This document shows, piece by piece, positions 17,833 through 26,972 of a stretch of 64,000 bases of DNA. The notes below the pieces were generated by a model, which searched no databases, was not told the origin of the DNA, and saw only the letters and a list, made by a program, of their open reading frames with translations. Within the stretch, counting starts at the first letter, position 1. The number at the start of each line of letters is the position of its first letter. Both the position numbers and the translations under genes were made by a program. Origin of the DNA: an uncultured Bacteroidota bacterium (GTDB lineage: Bacteria; Bacteroidota; Bacteroidia; Chitinophagales; Chitinophagaceae); NCBI GenBank assembly GCA_903906365.1, contig CAIVKC010000047.1, positions 1 through 64,000 of the forward strand, in the 5' to 3' direction.

Positions 17833-18585
17833 ATGAAACAACTGATCCTATTGATGGCCATTGCCTGCTGCCTGCTTACCCTGTCCCAATGCAAAAAATC
17901 GACCGCTACCGTGCAGTCGGCAGCGCTCACCGATTACCTGCAGCTACAACCCGGCAAATACATCACCTACAGGCTGGATTCCACCCTGTTTACCAATTTC
18001 GGAACGCAGACCACTACGGTCAGCTACCAGGCGAAAGATATCATAGATACCCTCATTACTGATGCCCTGGGACGGCCCAGCTGGCGGGTCATCCGCTATC
18101 TGAGGGACACAGCCGGAACCCAGTCCTGGGTGACTGACCAGACCTACATGATCACGGCTACCCGGGAGGATGTGGAAGTGGTGGATAATAACCTGCGGTT
18201 CATCAAGCTGGTGCTGCCGGTAGTCAACGGTTACAGCTGGCCTGGCAATTCCTACATTGATGTCACTACTGATACTTTCAACGTCGTCAATTACCTGCAG
18301 GGCTGGAACTATTATTACGACAGCCTCGGGATGCCCTTTGTTACCCCTTTTGGTACAGTGGACAGCACCCTTACGGTGATTCAGCAGCCTGATGTGACCA
18401 ATGGTGATTTTACAGATCCTTCCCGTTATAGTGAAAGAAATTACTCGGTGGAAGTATACGCAAAAGGCATTGGCCTGATCAACAAACGCTTCCTGCACCA
18501 GGAATACCAGCCGCCCAATGGCGGTACTTCCGTGGGATCCACTTCCGGCTATGGGCTGAATCTGACTATGATCGATCACAATTAG
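17833..18585 (+). CDS. Lipoprotein of unknown function
   Basis: A 250-residue protein I cannot assign. The signal peptide carries a lipobox (LLTLSQC, Cys near 20), so it should be anchored in the envelope. The mature part is beta-rich and hydrophilic, opening with DYLQLQPGKYITYRLDS, and contains RPSWRVIRYLRD, RFIKLVLPVVNGYSWPGN and a terminal GYGLNLTMIDHN. Short lipoproteins of this kind, with a line similar to 'PGKYITYRLDSTLF', are common in Chitinophagaceae and unstudied. The stop codon overlaps that of the convergent RsmB-like gene by four bases. There is no promoter motif that I trust. Confidence 0.75.
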   Translation: MKQLILLMAIACCLLTLSQCKKSTATVQSAALTDYLQLQPGKYITYRLDSTLFTNFGTQTTTVSYQAKDIIDTLITDALGRPSWRVIRYLRDTAGTQSWVTDQTYMITATREDVEVVDNNLRFIKLVLPVVNGYSWPGNSYIDVTTDTFNVVNYLQGWNYYYDSLGMPFVTPFGTVDSTLTVIQQPDVTNGDFTDPSRYSERNYSVEVYAKGIGLINKRFLHQEYQPPNGGTSVGSTSGYGLNLTMIDHN

Positions 18586-19775
18586 TCCCGGCGCTCATTC
18601 TCCCGGCCGGCCCGCACAAAACTGGCAGCAAACAGGCTGTCGGCACGGTCCCGGTATCCGGCCAGGATTTCCTTCTTTTCTGCCCTTAATCCAAGTGTTC
18701 GCTCCGCGAACGCTGCCACCTCCTCATTTTCCTGTCGGAAAACCGAACAGGTTATATAGATCAGCCTCCCGTTTTTTTTCAGGGCCTGGCTGGCCCGGGA
18801 AAGTATTTTTCTTTGTATGAGCGCATAGGATTCCGTGCGAGCCGGGTCATAAAAGCAGAGCGCTTCCGGGGTCCGGCTCCAGGTTCCCGAACCTGAACAG
18901 GGAAGGTCGGCAATGACCAGGTCAAAACCCGCTTTGGGCAGGCTGGCTGCCGGATCGGTCAGGTCTGCCCGGAAGGAATGGTAATTTTTCATGCCCGCCT
19001 GCGCAAATCTTTTATGCAGGTTATGCAGGATGGATTCCCTTATGTCAGATACGGTCAGGTCAAGCTGGGGGTAAAGGTCCTGAAGCATGATGGATTTTCC
19101 CCCGCTGGCGGCACAGCAGTCCCAGGCGGATATGCCCCCGGGCACTCCCCTGCCCTCCGGGGGTAAAAAAAACCGGCCCACCTGCTGGGAACTATAATCC
19201 TGGATGACGGCCTCCCGGTTGATGTCCAGTACCTTTTCCAGGCTGGTCTGGTTACCCAGGGCCAGGCAGTCGGGTCCTGTTTCACGGTAGGCGATGGCTG
19301 CCTGCCGGAGCTTTTCCAAAACCCGCTCCCGGTGTCCGGGCCGGATCCTGATAAAGAGGTCGGGCTGCAGCAGCATGGAGTGGCAAAATGCCAGGGGATC
19401 GATCCCGCTGCTCAGTTCGCCCGGCCAGGGGAAGATCTCCGAAGGCCGGAAATGATCCTTTACCAGGGCCATCTTCTCGGTGAGCGGCAGGCCTGTCATT
19501 TCATTCCAGGCAGGCCTGAAATAGGCCAGCGCAGGACTGGCCGACCGGTTGCACAGGAAGAGTCCGGTGAGTATTTTCTCTTTTCTGTCCTGCCCGGCCA
19601 TGGCATGACCCAGCCGGTAATAACAATATACCATGTCGGACAGCTGTTTCCTGTCCCTGGACCCCATCTGGGGGTGGTCCCTGAAGTATTGCTTCAGCCA
19701 GACATGCAGCGGGATTTCCCCCCTGTAGGTCCCCGTTATTTCCAGGGCATAGCGTAACTGGTTATCATATTTCAT
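18582..19775 (-). CDS. RsmB/NOP2-like RNA cytosine-C5 methyltransferase
   Basis: Probable S-adenosylmethionine-dependent m5C methyltransferase acting on rRNA or tRNA. In the 397-residue product the C-terminal catalytic part carries the SAM motif DCCAASGGKSIML, motif IV DLPCSGSGTWSRTPE with the release Cys, and motif VI YITCSVFRQENE with the nucleophile Cys. The N-terminal part (about 1-140) is helical and shorter than the NusB-like domain of standard RsmB, so I leave the symbol blank. It lies upstream of a possible four-base overlap with the convergent lipoprotein gene and downstream of the sucB terminator. Confidence 0.88.
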   Translation of the reverse strand: MKYDNQLRYALEITGTYRGEIPLHVWLKQYFRDHPQMGSRDRKQLSDMVYCYYRLGHAMAGQDRKEKILTGLFLCNRSASPALAYFRPAWNEMTGLPLTEKMALVKDHFRPSEIFPWPGELSSGIDPLAFCHSMLLQPDLFIRIRPGHRERVLEKLRQAAIAYRETGPDCLALGNQTSLEKVLDINREAVIQDYSSQQVGRFFLPPEGRGVPGGISAWDCCAASGGKSIMLQDLYPQLDLTVSDIRESILHNLHKRFAQAGMKNYHSFRADLTDPAASLPKAGFDLVIADLPCSGSGTWSRTPEALCFYDPARTESYALIQRKILSRASQALKKNGRLIYITCSVFRQENEEVAAFAERTLGLRAEKKEILAGYRDRADSLFAASFVRAGRENERRD

Positions 19776-19786
19776 CCGGCTGCATT

Positions 19787-19812
19787 AAAAAGCCGGGCCT
19801 TCAAGACCCGGC
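19787..19812 (-). terminator. sucAB terminator
   Basis: GCCGGG (19792-19797) pairs with CCCGGC (19807-19812) around a nine-base loop, and on the minus strand the stem is followed by TTTTTAA. It lies 25 bases after the sucB stop codon. Confidence 0.75.
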
Positions 19813-19836
19813 AAAATGAGATATAGACTGGTTTGC

Positions 19837-21063
19837 TCACAGTTCAAGCAGGGTCCGGACTGGGTCCTTGCCAAAGAGCAGCAGTTCGGGGTTTTCCAGC
19901 AATTCTTTGACCCTGACCAGGAAGGAAACCGATTCACGTCCGTCGATGATGCGGTGGTCATAACTGACGGCCAGGTACATCATGGGCCTGACCACCACCT
20001 GCCCGGAGATGACCACGGCCCGTTCCTCGATTTTATGCATGCCCAAAATGGCCGACTGCGGAATATTTATGATGGGAGTCGACATCAGTGAACCGAAGAC
20101 ACCCCCATTGGTGATGGTGAAAGTCCCCCCCTGCATGTCTTCCATGCTGAGTTTGTTGTCCCTTGCCTTGGCCGCAAGTTGTACCACCGTTTTTTCAATC
20201 TCAGCCATGCTGAGGCTTTCAGCATTGCGGATGACGGGTACAACCAGTCCTTTGGGGGCAGAAACGGCGATGGAAATATCACAATAGTCATGGTAAATGA
20301 TTTCGTCACCGTCTATGTATGCATTGACGGCGGGCCATTCCTGCAGGGCATAACAGCAGGCCTTGGTGAAGAAGCTCATAAATCCAAGATTGACGCCATG
20401 CTTTTCTTTGAATTTATCCTTGTACCGGGAGCGCAGTCCCATGATCTGGCTCATGTCCACCTCGTTAAAGGTGGTGAGCATGGCCGTGGTGTTTTTGGCC
20501 TCCACGAGCCGCCTGGAAACCGTTTTACGGAGATTGCTCATCTTCTCCCGTTTTTCCTCCCTGCCAAACAGGGTTTTACCGGGCGTCCTGCCCGGGTGGG
20601 TCAGGGCATCCAGCACATCGTGTTTAAGTATTTTTCCCCCGGCACCCGAAGGGGTGATGGAGGATGCATCTATTTTCTTATCGGTTATGATGGCTGCGGC
20701 CAGCGGGGTAGCCTTCAGGTCATTGGCAACGGCCGTTACCGGCGCCGGCTGCGGGGCGGGAACAGCATCCTGCCTGGTGGCCTGCGGAGCCGCGGCGACA
20801 GGGGTTGCCTTGTTTTCTTTCGGGGGGGGCGCCGTTTCATCTATGCGGGCTACCAGATCCCCTATCTTCAGCGTATCTCCTTCCTTGCCGACCTGGCGGA
20901 GCAGACCTGCTTTTTCTGCATTGACTTCAAAGGTTGCTTTTTCGCTTTCCATCTCTGCGATCACTTCATCCCGGTTCACATAATCCCCATCCTTTTTAAG
21001 CCATTTTACCAGGGTTACTTCACTGATGGATTCGCCTACTGTCGGAACTTTTATATCAATCAT
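19837..21063 (-). CDS. sucB: 2-oxoglutarate dehydrogenase E2 (dihydrolipoyl succinyltransferase)
   Basis: The E2 core transfers the succinyl group from E1 to CoA through a swinging lipoyl arm. In 408 residues there is one N-terminal lipoyl domain with the lipoylated Lys42 in the family motif ESEKAT, an Ala/Pro-rich linker (about 80-125), a short E3-binding domain ([14 protein letters not shown]... to DVLDAL), and the acyltransferase domain ending with [10 protein letters not shown], which holds the catalytic His. The start [12 protein letters not shown] is the usual one. It lies 126 bases after sucA on the same strand and ends at a terminator, so the two probably form one operon. No E3 gene is in the window. 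Confidence 0.96.
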   Translation of the reverse strand: MIDIKVPTVGESISEVTLVKWLKKDGDYVNRDEVIAEMESEKATFEVNAEKAGLLRQVGKEGDTLKIGDLVARIDETAPPPKENKATPVAAAPQATRQDAVPAPQPAPVTAVANDLKATPLAAAIITDKKIDASSITPSGAGGKILKHDVLDALTHPGRTPGKTLFGREEKREKMSNLRKTVSRRLVEAKNTTAMLTTFNEVDMSQIMGLRSRYKDKFKEKHGVNLGFMSFFTKACCYALQEWPAVNAYIDGDEIIYHDYCDISIAVSAPKGLVVPVIRNAESLSMAEIEKTVVQLAAKARDNKLSMEDMQGGTFTITNGGVFGSLMSTPIINIPQSAILGMHKIEERAVVISGQVVVRPMMYLAVSYDHRIIDGRESVSFLVRVKELLENPELLLFGKDPVRTLLEL

Positions 21064-21189
21064 ATTGAAAAATGTAATTACTTGTACTGGAAAAAACCTA
21101 CTGTCAAGAAAGCTGTAAAACTAATCAACTTTTATTAACCTCCGGCCATCCCGCCCCATCCTAAGGTTGTACTTGGAGGTAACCGCGCA

Positions 21190-23961
21190 TTAAATGGTAA
21201 ATGCCGTTTCTATGATTTCTTCCTGTTCCTGCTTATGCACTTTATTGTAACCGGTGGCGGTAGCCGCGCTGGGCTGCCTGCTGATAAAACCATAATTGAT
21301 GCTCCTGAGGTTCATCTGCAGAAAGGAGGCCGCACCCATGTTCAAGGGCTCTTCCTGTACCCAGAACCAGGTGGCTTTCCGGTATTTTGAATACAGGGCC
21401 TCAATCTGCCCCAGGGGCAGGGGATAAATCTGTTCCAGCCGGAGAATGGCAATGTCTTTACGGTTATCCTTAAGCTGGCGTTCGGCCAGGTCAAAGTAAA
21501 TTTTTCCGCTGCAGAACAGCACTTTTTTCACGCGGGAGGCATCCTCGGTAAAAGGATCGTCCATGACTTCCTGAAAGCTGCCTGTCGTGAAGTCAGCGAT
21601 TTTCGAATAGGTTCCGGGGTACCGCAGGTTGGCTTTGGGGGAAAAATTGATGAGGGGTTTGCGGAAAGGCCACAGCAACTGCCTGCGCATGGCATGGAAC
21701 AGATTGGCGGAGGTGGTGATATTGGTAACCACAATATTCAATTCTGCACACAGCTGAAGGAAACGCTCCATCCTGGCGCTGCTGTGTTCGGGCCCCTGAC
21801 CCTCATAGCCATGGGGAAGCAGCATAACCAGCCCGTTCATGCGCTGCCATTTCTGTTCGCCGGCGGCGATGAACTGATCGATCATCGTCTGGGCCCCGTT
21901 GCTGAAATCACCGAACTGGGCCTCCCATATGACCAGTGCATTGGGATTGGCCATGGCATATCCGTATTCAAATCCAAGCACGGCAAATTCACTCAGCAGG
22001 GAATTGAATATCCGGAATTGACCCTTGGCTCCTGGTATATTGCTCAGGCGGTTATAGGGTTCATCTGTATTTTCATCGCGCAGTACGGCATGTCGGTGCG
22101 AAAAAGTCCCCCTTTGCACATCCTGCCCGCTCATGCGCACGTCCCGGCCCTCCTGCAGGATGCTGCCATAGGCCAGCAGTTCCCCGGTAGCCCAGTCCAC
22201 CTTCCCTTCCTCTTTGAGTAATTTCACTTTCTCCAGCAGGATCTTCTCCACCTTTTTAAGGGGTGTAAAATGCGCTGGCCATACCATCAGGGAATCAAAA
22301 ATCTTTTTGAATTCCGCCTCACTGATGGCCGTTGCGGGAGATTTAACGAAGTCCTCCGCAGTAGCCCTTCTCAGGCTTTTCCACCATAATTCAGGCTGCT
22401 GGTAGGAATAAGGGAGGGGTTTTTGCTTTACTTCATCGAGGCGTTCCTGCAGGTCGGCCCAGAATTTTTTTTCCATGGCCATTGCCAGTTCCTTGGCATC
22501 CGATTCCCCGGAGGCAATCAGGAACTGGGTATATACTTCCCTTGGATTGGGATGCTTGTCGATGAGGGCATAGAGGTGGGGCTGTGTGAATTTGGGGTCA
22601 TCGCCCTCATTGTGGCCATGCCGCCGGTAACAGACCATGTCTATGAATATGTCACAGTGGAATTGCTGGCGGTAGCGCGTGGCGATTTCGGCGCACTTTA
22701 CCACCGCCTCCGCATCATCGCCGTTGACATGCAGCACGGGAGCATGTATGGCTGCTGCCAGGGAGGTGCAGTAATCCGAACTGCGGGCATCGTCAAAATC
22801 GGTGGTAAATCCAATTTGGTTATTGATCACAAAATGTATGGTGCCCCCTGTATAATACCCCTTGAGGTCGCTCATCTGCAGCACTTCATAAACAATGCCC
22901 TGCCCGGCCACGGAAGCATCGCCATGAATGAGGATGGGCAGAATTTTGTCATAATCGCTTTGGTACAAAACATCGGCCTTGGCCCTGGAAAATCCCACGA
23001 CCACCGGGTCAACGGCTTCCAGGTGCGAAGGATTGGGCATGAGCTTCAGGTGGATGGATTTGCCGGAAGGCGTTGTGAGTTCACTTCCATAGCCCATATG
23101 GTACTTGACGTCGCCGCTGCCCATGGTTTGGTCGAGTTTTGCCGTCCCTTCAAATTCACTGAATATCTGCTCATAGGTCTTGCCCATGATATTGGCCAGG
23201 ATGTTGAGGCGCCCGCGGTGGGCCATGCCGATGACGACTTCATGCACTTCGTTTTGGGCGGCTGTGTTGATGATGGCGTCCAGGGCTGCGATGGTGGTCT
23301 CTCCGCCTTCGAGTGAAAACCTTTTCTGCCCTATGTATTTGGTATGCAGGAACTTCTCGAACATGACGCCCTCATTGAGCTTTTCCAAAATACGCTTCTT
23401 GGTTTCCAGCGACAGGGGGGCAGTAAACCCCTTTTCCATCTCGTTGGTAAGCCAGTCAATCTTTGGCTGCTCGCTAATGTATTTGAATTCAATGCCTACA
23501 TGGCCGGCATAGCAGTTCTGCAGGTGCTGCAATATGTTGCGCAGGGAGGTGGTTCCCAGCCCGATGAGGTTTCCGGCGAAAAAATTCCGGTCCAGGTCTT
23601 CGTCGTCAAATCCAAAGAAAGGCAGATCCAGGTTGGCCCCCCTGTCCCTGCGTGGCCGGATGGGGTTGGTTTTAGCCACCAGGTGACCCTTATTGCGGTA
23701 ACCCAAAATCATCCGGTAGGCACCCAGCTCCTTTTTCCAGTCCACCCCGTCAGTAGTTTTCAGATTGGTTACCAGGGGTTTGGAAGCAGTGGCGCTCCCA
23801 TTGGAACCGACTCCGGTCTTTGCATGGGACACAGCAAAGTCAAATCCCTCAAAAAATTTCTTGAATTCCGGATCTACACTTTCCGGGTTGCGGCTATAAT
23901 CCAGGTAGAGGCTTTCGATGTAGGCAGGAGAGGAATTTGTGAGGTACTGAAAATCTTTCAT
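21190..23961 (-). CDS. sucA: 2-oxoglutarate dehydrogenase E1 (thiamine-diphosphate decarboxylase)
   Basis: E1 decarboxylates 2-oxoglutarate and passes the succinyl group to E2 in the TCA cycle. The 923-residue length is normal. Family features are the N-terminal segment YLTNSSPAYIESLYLDY, the ThDP-fold region with GMAHRGRLNILAN, HIGDASVAGQG-like LIHGDASVAGQGIVYE, and CYRRHGHNEGDDP, and then the transketolase-like half with the QFGDFSNGAQ segment and LLPHGYEGQGPEHSSARMERF. The C-terminal domain contains LVFCSGKIYFDL. Gene order E1-E2 on the minus strand is the standard one. Confidence 0.97.
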   Translation of the reverse strand: MKDFQYLTNSSPAYIESLYLDYSRNPESVDPEFKKFFEGFDFAVSHAKTGVGSNGSATASKPLVTNLKTTDGVDWKKELGAYRMILGYRNKGHLVAKTNPIRPRRDRGANLDLPFFGFDDEDLDRNFFAGNLIGLGTTSLRNILQHLQNCYAGHVGIEFKYISEQPKIDWLTNEMEKGFTAPLSLETKKRILEKLNEGVMFEKFLHTKYIGQKRFSLEGGETTIAALDAIINTAAQNEVHEVVIGMAHRGRLNILANIMGKTYEQIFSEFEGTAKLDQTMGSGDVKYHMGYGSELTTPSGKSIHLKLMPNPSHLEAVDPVVVGFSRAKADVLYQSDYDKILPILIHGDASVAGQGIVYEVLQMSDLKGYYTGGTIHFVINNQIGFTTDFDDARSSDYCTSLAAAIHAPVLHVNGDDAEAVVKCAEIATRYRQQFHCDIFIDMVCYRRHGHNEGDDPKFTQPHLYALIDKHPNPREVYTQFLIASGESDAKELAMAMEKKFWADLQERLDEVKQKPLPYSYQQPELWWKSLRRATAEDFVKSPATAISEAEFKKIFDSLMVWPAHFTPLKKVEKILLEKVKLLKEEGKVDWATGELLAYGSILQEGRDVRMSGQDVQRGTFSHRHAVLRDENTDEPYNRLSNIPGAKGQFRIFNSLLSEFAVLGFEYGYAMANPNALVIWEAQFGDFSNGAQTMIDQFIAAGEQKWQRMNGLVMLLPHGYEGQGPEHSSARMERFLQLCAELNIVVTNITTSANLFHAMRRQLLWPFRKPLINFSPKANLRYPGTYSKIADFTTGSFQEVMDDPFTEDASRVKKVLFCSGKIYFDLAERQLKDNRKDIAILRLEQIYPLPLGQIEALYSKYRKATWFWVQEEPLNMGAASFLQMNLRSINYGFISRQPSAATATGYNKVHKQEQEEIIETAFTI

Positions 23962-24155
23962 GGAAAATCGATCTTTTTATAAGGACCACAAATATCGGTG
24001 AAAATCATCACAGACAACCAGGATTTTGCACCAGGGGGGCTCGCACAGGATTATTTAACAGGCTGATTTGAAAGGCAAAAGAACTTCCCAAAGGCAGCAA
24101 TTATCCATTCCCAGGAAAGCAGGCCGGCCTTTTTTTGGGTTTTAGGCATAAACTT

Positions 24156-24186
24156 TTGGAATATTGACTGGCCGGTCATACCTTTG
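24156..24186 (+). promoter_or_regulatory. rpsT promoter (TTG-N20-TACCTTTG)
   Basis: TTG at 24156-24158 is followed by 20 bases and TACCTTTG (24179-24186), which is one base over the ideal Bacteroidota spacing. The start codon lies 21 bases downstream. Confidence 0.75.
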
Positions 24187-24207
24187 CCGTCCTAAAATTT
24201 CGAGTTC

Positions 24208-24465
24208 ATGGCCAATCATAAAGCAACAAAAAAAGATGTTCGTCAGGCAAACAAACGCCGGGATCGCAACCGTTATTATGGTAAAACTACCCGTAACGCC
24301 ATTCGCGACCTGAGGGTAATCAAGGTTCAGAAAGAAGCCGGAGACATTTTCCCTGATGTGGCCTCCCAGATCGACAAACTGGCCAAAAAAGGCATCATCC
24401 ACAAGAACAAAGCGGCCAACCTGAAAAGCAAACTCGCCAAACGCATCAATACGCTGGCTAAATAG
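24208..24465 (+). CDS. rpsT: 30S ribosomal protein S20
   Basis: S20 binds 16S rRNA early in 30S assembly. The 85-residue product begins MANHKATKKDVRQANKRRDR and is rich in Lys and Arg, with the helical hairpin and the conserved KKGIIHKNKAANLKSKLAKR end. Length is typical. It is transcribed alone between a good promoter and a strong terminator. Confidence 0.97.
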   Translation: MANHKATKKDVRQANKRRDRNRYYGKTTRNAIRDLRVIKVQKEAGDIFPDVASQIDKLAKKGIIHKNKAANLKSKLAKRINTLAK

Positions 24466-24490
24466 CCCGTTTTTCATAAAATTATTACTG

Positions 24491-24520
24491 AGGCATCCCA
24501 TGGGATGCCTTTTTTTGTTT
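24491..24520 (+). terminator. rpsT terminator
   Basis: A perfect 20-base palindrome (24491-24510) is followed by TTTTTT. In RNA the two central base pairs open to form the loop. It lies 25 bases after the rpsT stop codon. Confidence 0.88.
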
Positions 24521-24586
24521 CCACCAGATTGGCTACATTGAAAGGCATTTATCCATCTCCGGACAAAATAAGCTAAAACCAGCGTC

Positions 24587-26305
24587 ATGAGAATTTCCCT
24601 GCTGCTCTGTATTATGTTTGCCACTGCCGTCGGCTATGGCCAGCAAACGCCCTTTGAAAGGTCCGGTGGAACCGAAACAGCCACCTACCCGGAATGCATC
24701 CGTTTTTACCGGAACCTGGCCACCCATTCCAAAAAAATCCGCCTCCAGGAAATGGGTACCAGCGACGCCGGTTATCCCATGCATGTGGTCCTTTATAGCT
24801 CCGAAGGCAGTTTTGACCCAGCCGGATGGCATGCCCAGCATAAGATCGTGATCCTCATCAACAATGGCATTCACCCCGGGGAGCCCGACGGCGTGGATGC
24901 CAGCATGATGCTGCTGCGTGATGTATGCAACGGCAAAATAAAGGTTCCCTCCAATATTGCCCTGGCTGTGATCCCCTTGTATAACATCGGCGGGGCACTC
25001 AACAGGAATTCATGTTCCCGGGTTAACCAGAACGGGCCACGCAGTTTCGGATTCAGGGGCAATGCGCAAAATCTCGACCTGAACCGCGACTTCACCAAGT
25101 CAGACTCAAGAAATGCCAGGGCCTTTGCCCGTATATTTCACTGGGTGCAGCCCGATATACAGGTAGACAATCATGTCAGTGACGGTGCCGACTACCAGCA
25201 TACCATGACCCTGATAAGCACCCAGTGGAATAAGCTGGGCGGCGAACTGGGTCAGTTTGTGCATGACACCTTCGACCCATCCCTGTTCCAGGCTATGGAA
25301 AAAAAGGGATGGCCCATGTGCCCCTATGTCAATTTTGAGGAGGGCAGCCCCGAAAAAGGCTGGCAGGAGTTTTACGACCCGCCCCGGTATTCGAGCGGAT
25401 ATGCGGCCCTGTTCCATTGTATTTCCTATATGCCGGAAACCCATATGCTCAAGCCCTTTCACGACCGGGTGCTTTCCACCTATGCGCTCCTGCAGACAAT
25501 CATGGAACAGGCCTCCCTGCATGCAGGGCAAATCATAGAAAAAAGGAAATTGCAACTCAGCGCTGAACTCACACAATCCAGCCTCGCGATTCATTGGAAA
25601 GTGGATACCGCCCGTTATGACAATATCCTGTTCAAAGGCTATGTTGCGGCTCAGAAAACCAGCGAGGTAACGGGGCTCCAAAGGCTGTATTATGATCATG
25701 ATAAACCCTTCGATAAGGAAGTTCGGTACTTTGATTATTTCAAGGGTGACCAGTTCGTGAAAGTACCGGCCTACTATGTCCTGCCTCAGGGGTGGCACGA
25801 TGTTTCTGAGCTGCTTTTGCTAAATGGGGTTACCCTCATTGCACTGGACCGGGATACGGTCATGGAAGTGGAAGCCTACCACATCGATGAGTATAAATCA
25901 GCTGCAGGGGCCTATGAGAAACACCATCGTAACTATGGCGTGAAGGTATCTGCTTCCAGGCAGACCATCCAGTTCCTTCAGGGGGATTACCTGATCCCCT
26001 GCAACCAGCCCAACAGGAGGTTTATTGCCGAGATGCTGGAGCCTGCCGGGGAGGATTCTTATTTTTCCTGGAATTTTTTTGATGCCATCCTGCAGCAGAA
26101 AGAGGGATACAGTGAATACCGGTGGGAGGACGTCGCTGCAACCTATCTCAGGGATCATCCTGAACTCAAAAAAAGGCTGGAGGAGAAAAAAAAGGCTGAC
26201 ATCACCTTTGCGCAGAATGCTTCTGCCCAACTGGATTTCATATATAAGAATTCACCATATTATGAACCTGCTCACCTAAGGTTTCCTGTGTATAGAATAC
26301 CCTAA
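24587..26305 (+). CDS. Secreted M14-family zinc carboxypeptidase-like protein
   Basis: A 572-residue exported metallopeptidase. A signal peptide (ends near VGYGQ) precedes the catalytic domain. Zinc ligands fit M14: His96 and Glu99 in NNGIHPGEPDG, and His196 in QVDNHVSDG. The Arg/Asn substrate-binding pair probably lies in NQNGPRSFGFRGNAQNLDLNRDF. PETHML near residue 290 fits the catalytic Glu. About 270 residues of uncertain beta structure follow. It probably trims C-terminal residues from peptides or peptidoglycan in the periplasm. It is a single gene between rpsT and the YXWGXW lipoprotein. Confidence 0.88.
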   Translation: MRISLLLCIMFATAVGYGQQTPFERSGGTETATYPECIRFYRNLATHSKKIRLQEMGTSDAGYPMHVVLYSSEGSFDPAGWHAQHKIVILINNGIHPGEPDGVDASMMLLRDVCNGKIKVPSNIALAVIPLYNIGGALNRNSCSRVNQNGPRSFGFRGNAQNLDLNRDFTKSDSRNARAFARIFHWVQPDIQVDNHVSDGADYQHTMTLISTQWNKLGGELGQFVHDTFDPSLFQAMEKKGWPMCPYVNFEEGSPEKGWQEFYDPPRYSSGYAALFHCISYMPETHMLKPFHDRVLSTYALLQTIMEQASLHAGQIIEKRKLQLSAELTQSSLAIHWKVDTARYDNILFKGYVAAQKTSEVTGLQRLYYDHDKPFDKEVRYFDYFKGDQFVKVPAYYVLPQGWHDVSELLLLNGVTLIALDRDTVMEVEAYHIDEYKSAAGAYEKHHRNYGVKVSASRQTIQFLQGDYLIPCNQPNRRFIAEMLEPAGEDSYFSWNFFDAILQQKEGYSEYRWEDVAATYLRDHPELKKRLEEKKKADITFAQNASAQLDFIYKNSPYYEPAHLRFPVYRIP

Positions 26306-26442
26306 ACAGGTTAACCAATTGTTATGATGAACCGTTTTTTACAGGTAATTGTGCGTAAACGGCCATGGCCATCGTTGATTACCCAAATCGCCTGTAAACC
26401 ATTTCAAATCATGGCGGTCCTAATTATTTAAACATACCAATT

Positions 26443-26742
26443 ATGAAAAAGCATGTTTATCAACTGGGCCTTCTTTTTTTCCTGTTTGGTTTTTCTTCCT
26501 GCGTTGTACATGAACGCTATGTAGTCAGGGAGCGGCCTGCCGAAGTCTATTATGCCAGGCCGCCACAGCCTTCCCCCGAACATATCTGGATCACCGGCGA
26601 CTGGGTATGGTCCTCGGGTGGTTATCGCTGGCGCGAAGGACACTGGGAAAGACGCCGTTCGGGAGTTAGATGGCAGGAAGGACACTGGCAGCAGACCAGG
26701 AACGGATGGAAATGGATACCTGGCCACTGGCAGAATTTCTGA
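26443..26742 (+). CDS. YXWGXW-repeat lipoprotein
   Basis: A 99-residue lipoprotein with a lipobox (LFGFSSC) and four Trp-containing repeats of the YXWGXW type: WITGDWVWSSGGYRWREGHW, then RRSGVRWQEGHWQQT and NGWKWIPGHW. Between lipobox and repeats lies a basic Arg/Pro segment. Such proteins are widespread in Bacteroidota and Proteobacteria and have no established function; surface association or binding to polymers is speculation. A hairpin terminator follows at 26805-26830. Confidence 0.85.
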   Translation: MKKHVYQLGLLFFLFGFSSCVVHERYVVRERPAEVYYARPPQPSPEHIWITGDWVWSSGGYRWREGHWERRRSGVRWQEGHWQQTRNGWKWIPGHWQNF

Positions 26743-26804
26743 TATCTGCCGGGCCCTCCGTTTGGCCGGGCCATAAGATCCACGGCCATGCGCACATGAT
26801 AAAA

Positions 26805-26830
26805 GACGGGACCGAAGTCCCGTCATTTTT
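26805..26830 (+). terminator. Terminator after the YXWGXW gene
   Basis: GACGGGAC (26805-26812) pairs perfectly with GTCCCGTC (26817-26824) around a CGAA loop, followed by ATTTTTG. The A run before the stem suggests it could also work on the minus strand. Confidence 0.75.
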
Positions 26831-26972
26831 GTGCCGCCAGGTTGACTGGCTGGCTTTGGGGGTGAAGGAAATAAAAGGCAGAGCGCACGACAGCTATACA
26901 AGAAAGGCAAATTCGTCCTACATTGTGGTGGCCCGCAGGGCGGTAAGGATTTTAAACATCAACAGCTTCACC

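Noticed and set aside
20179-21138. 319-codon plus-strand frame opposite sucB
   Set aside because: Antisense shadow of sucB with no recognisable product.
24491-24510. 20-base palindrome considered as an operator
   Set aside because: It lies downstream of rpsT and is followed by a T run, so a terminator explains it better.
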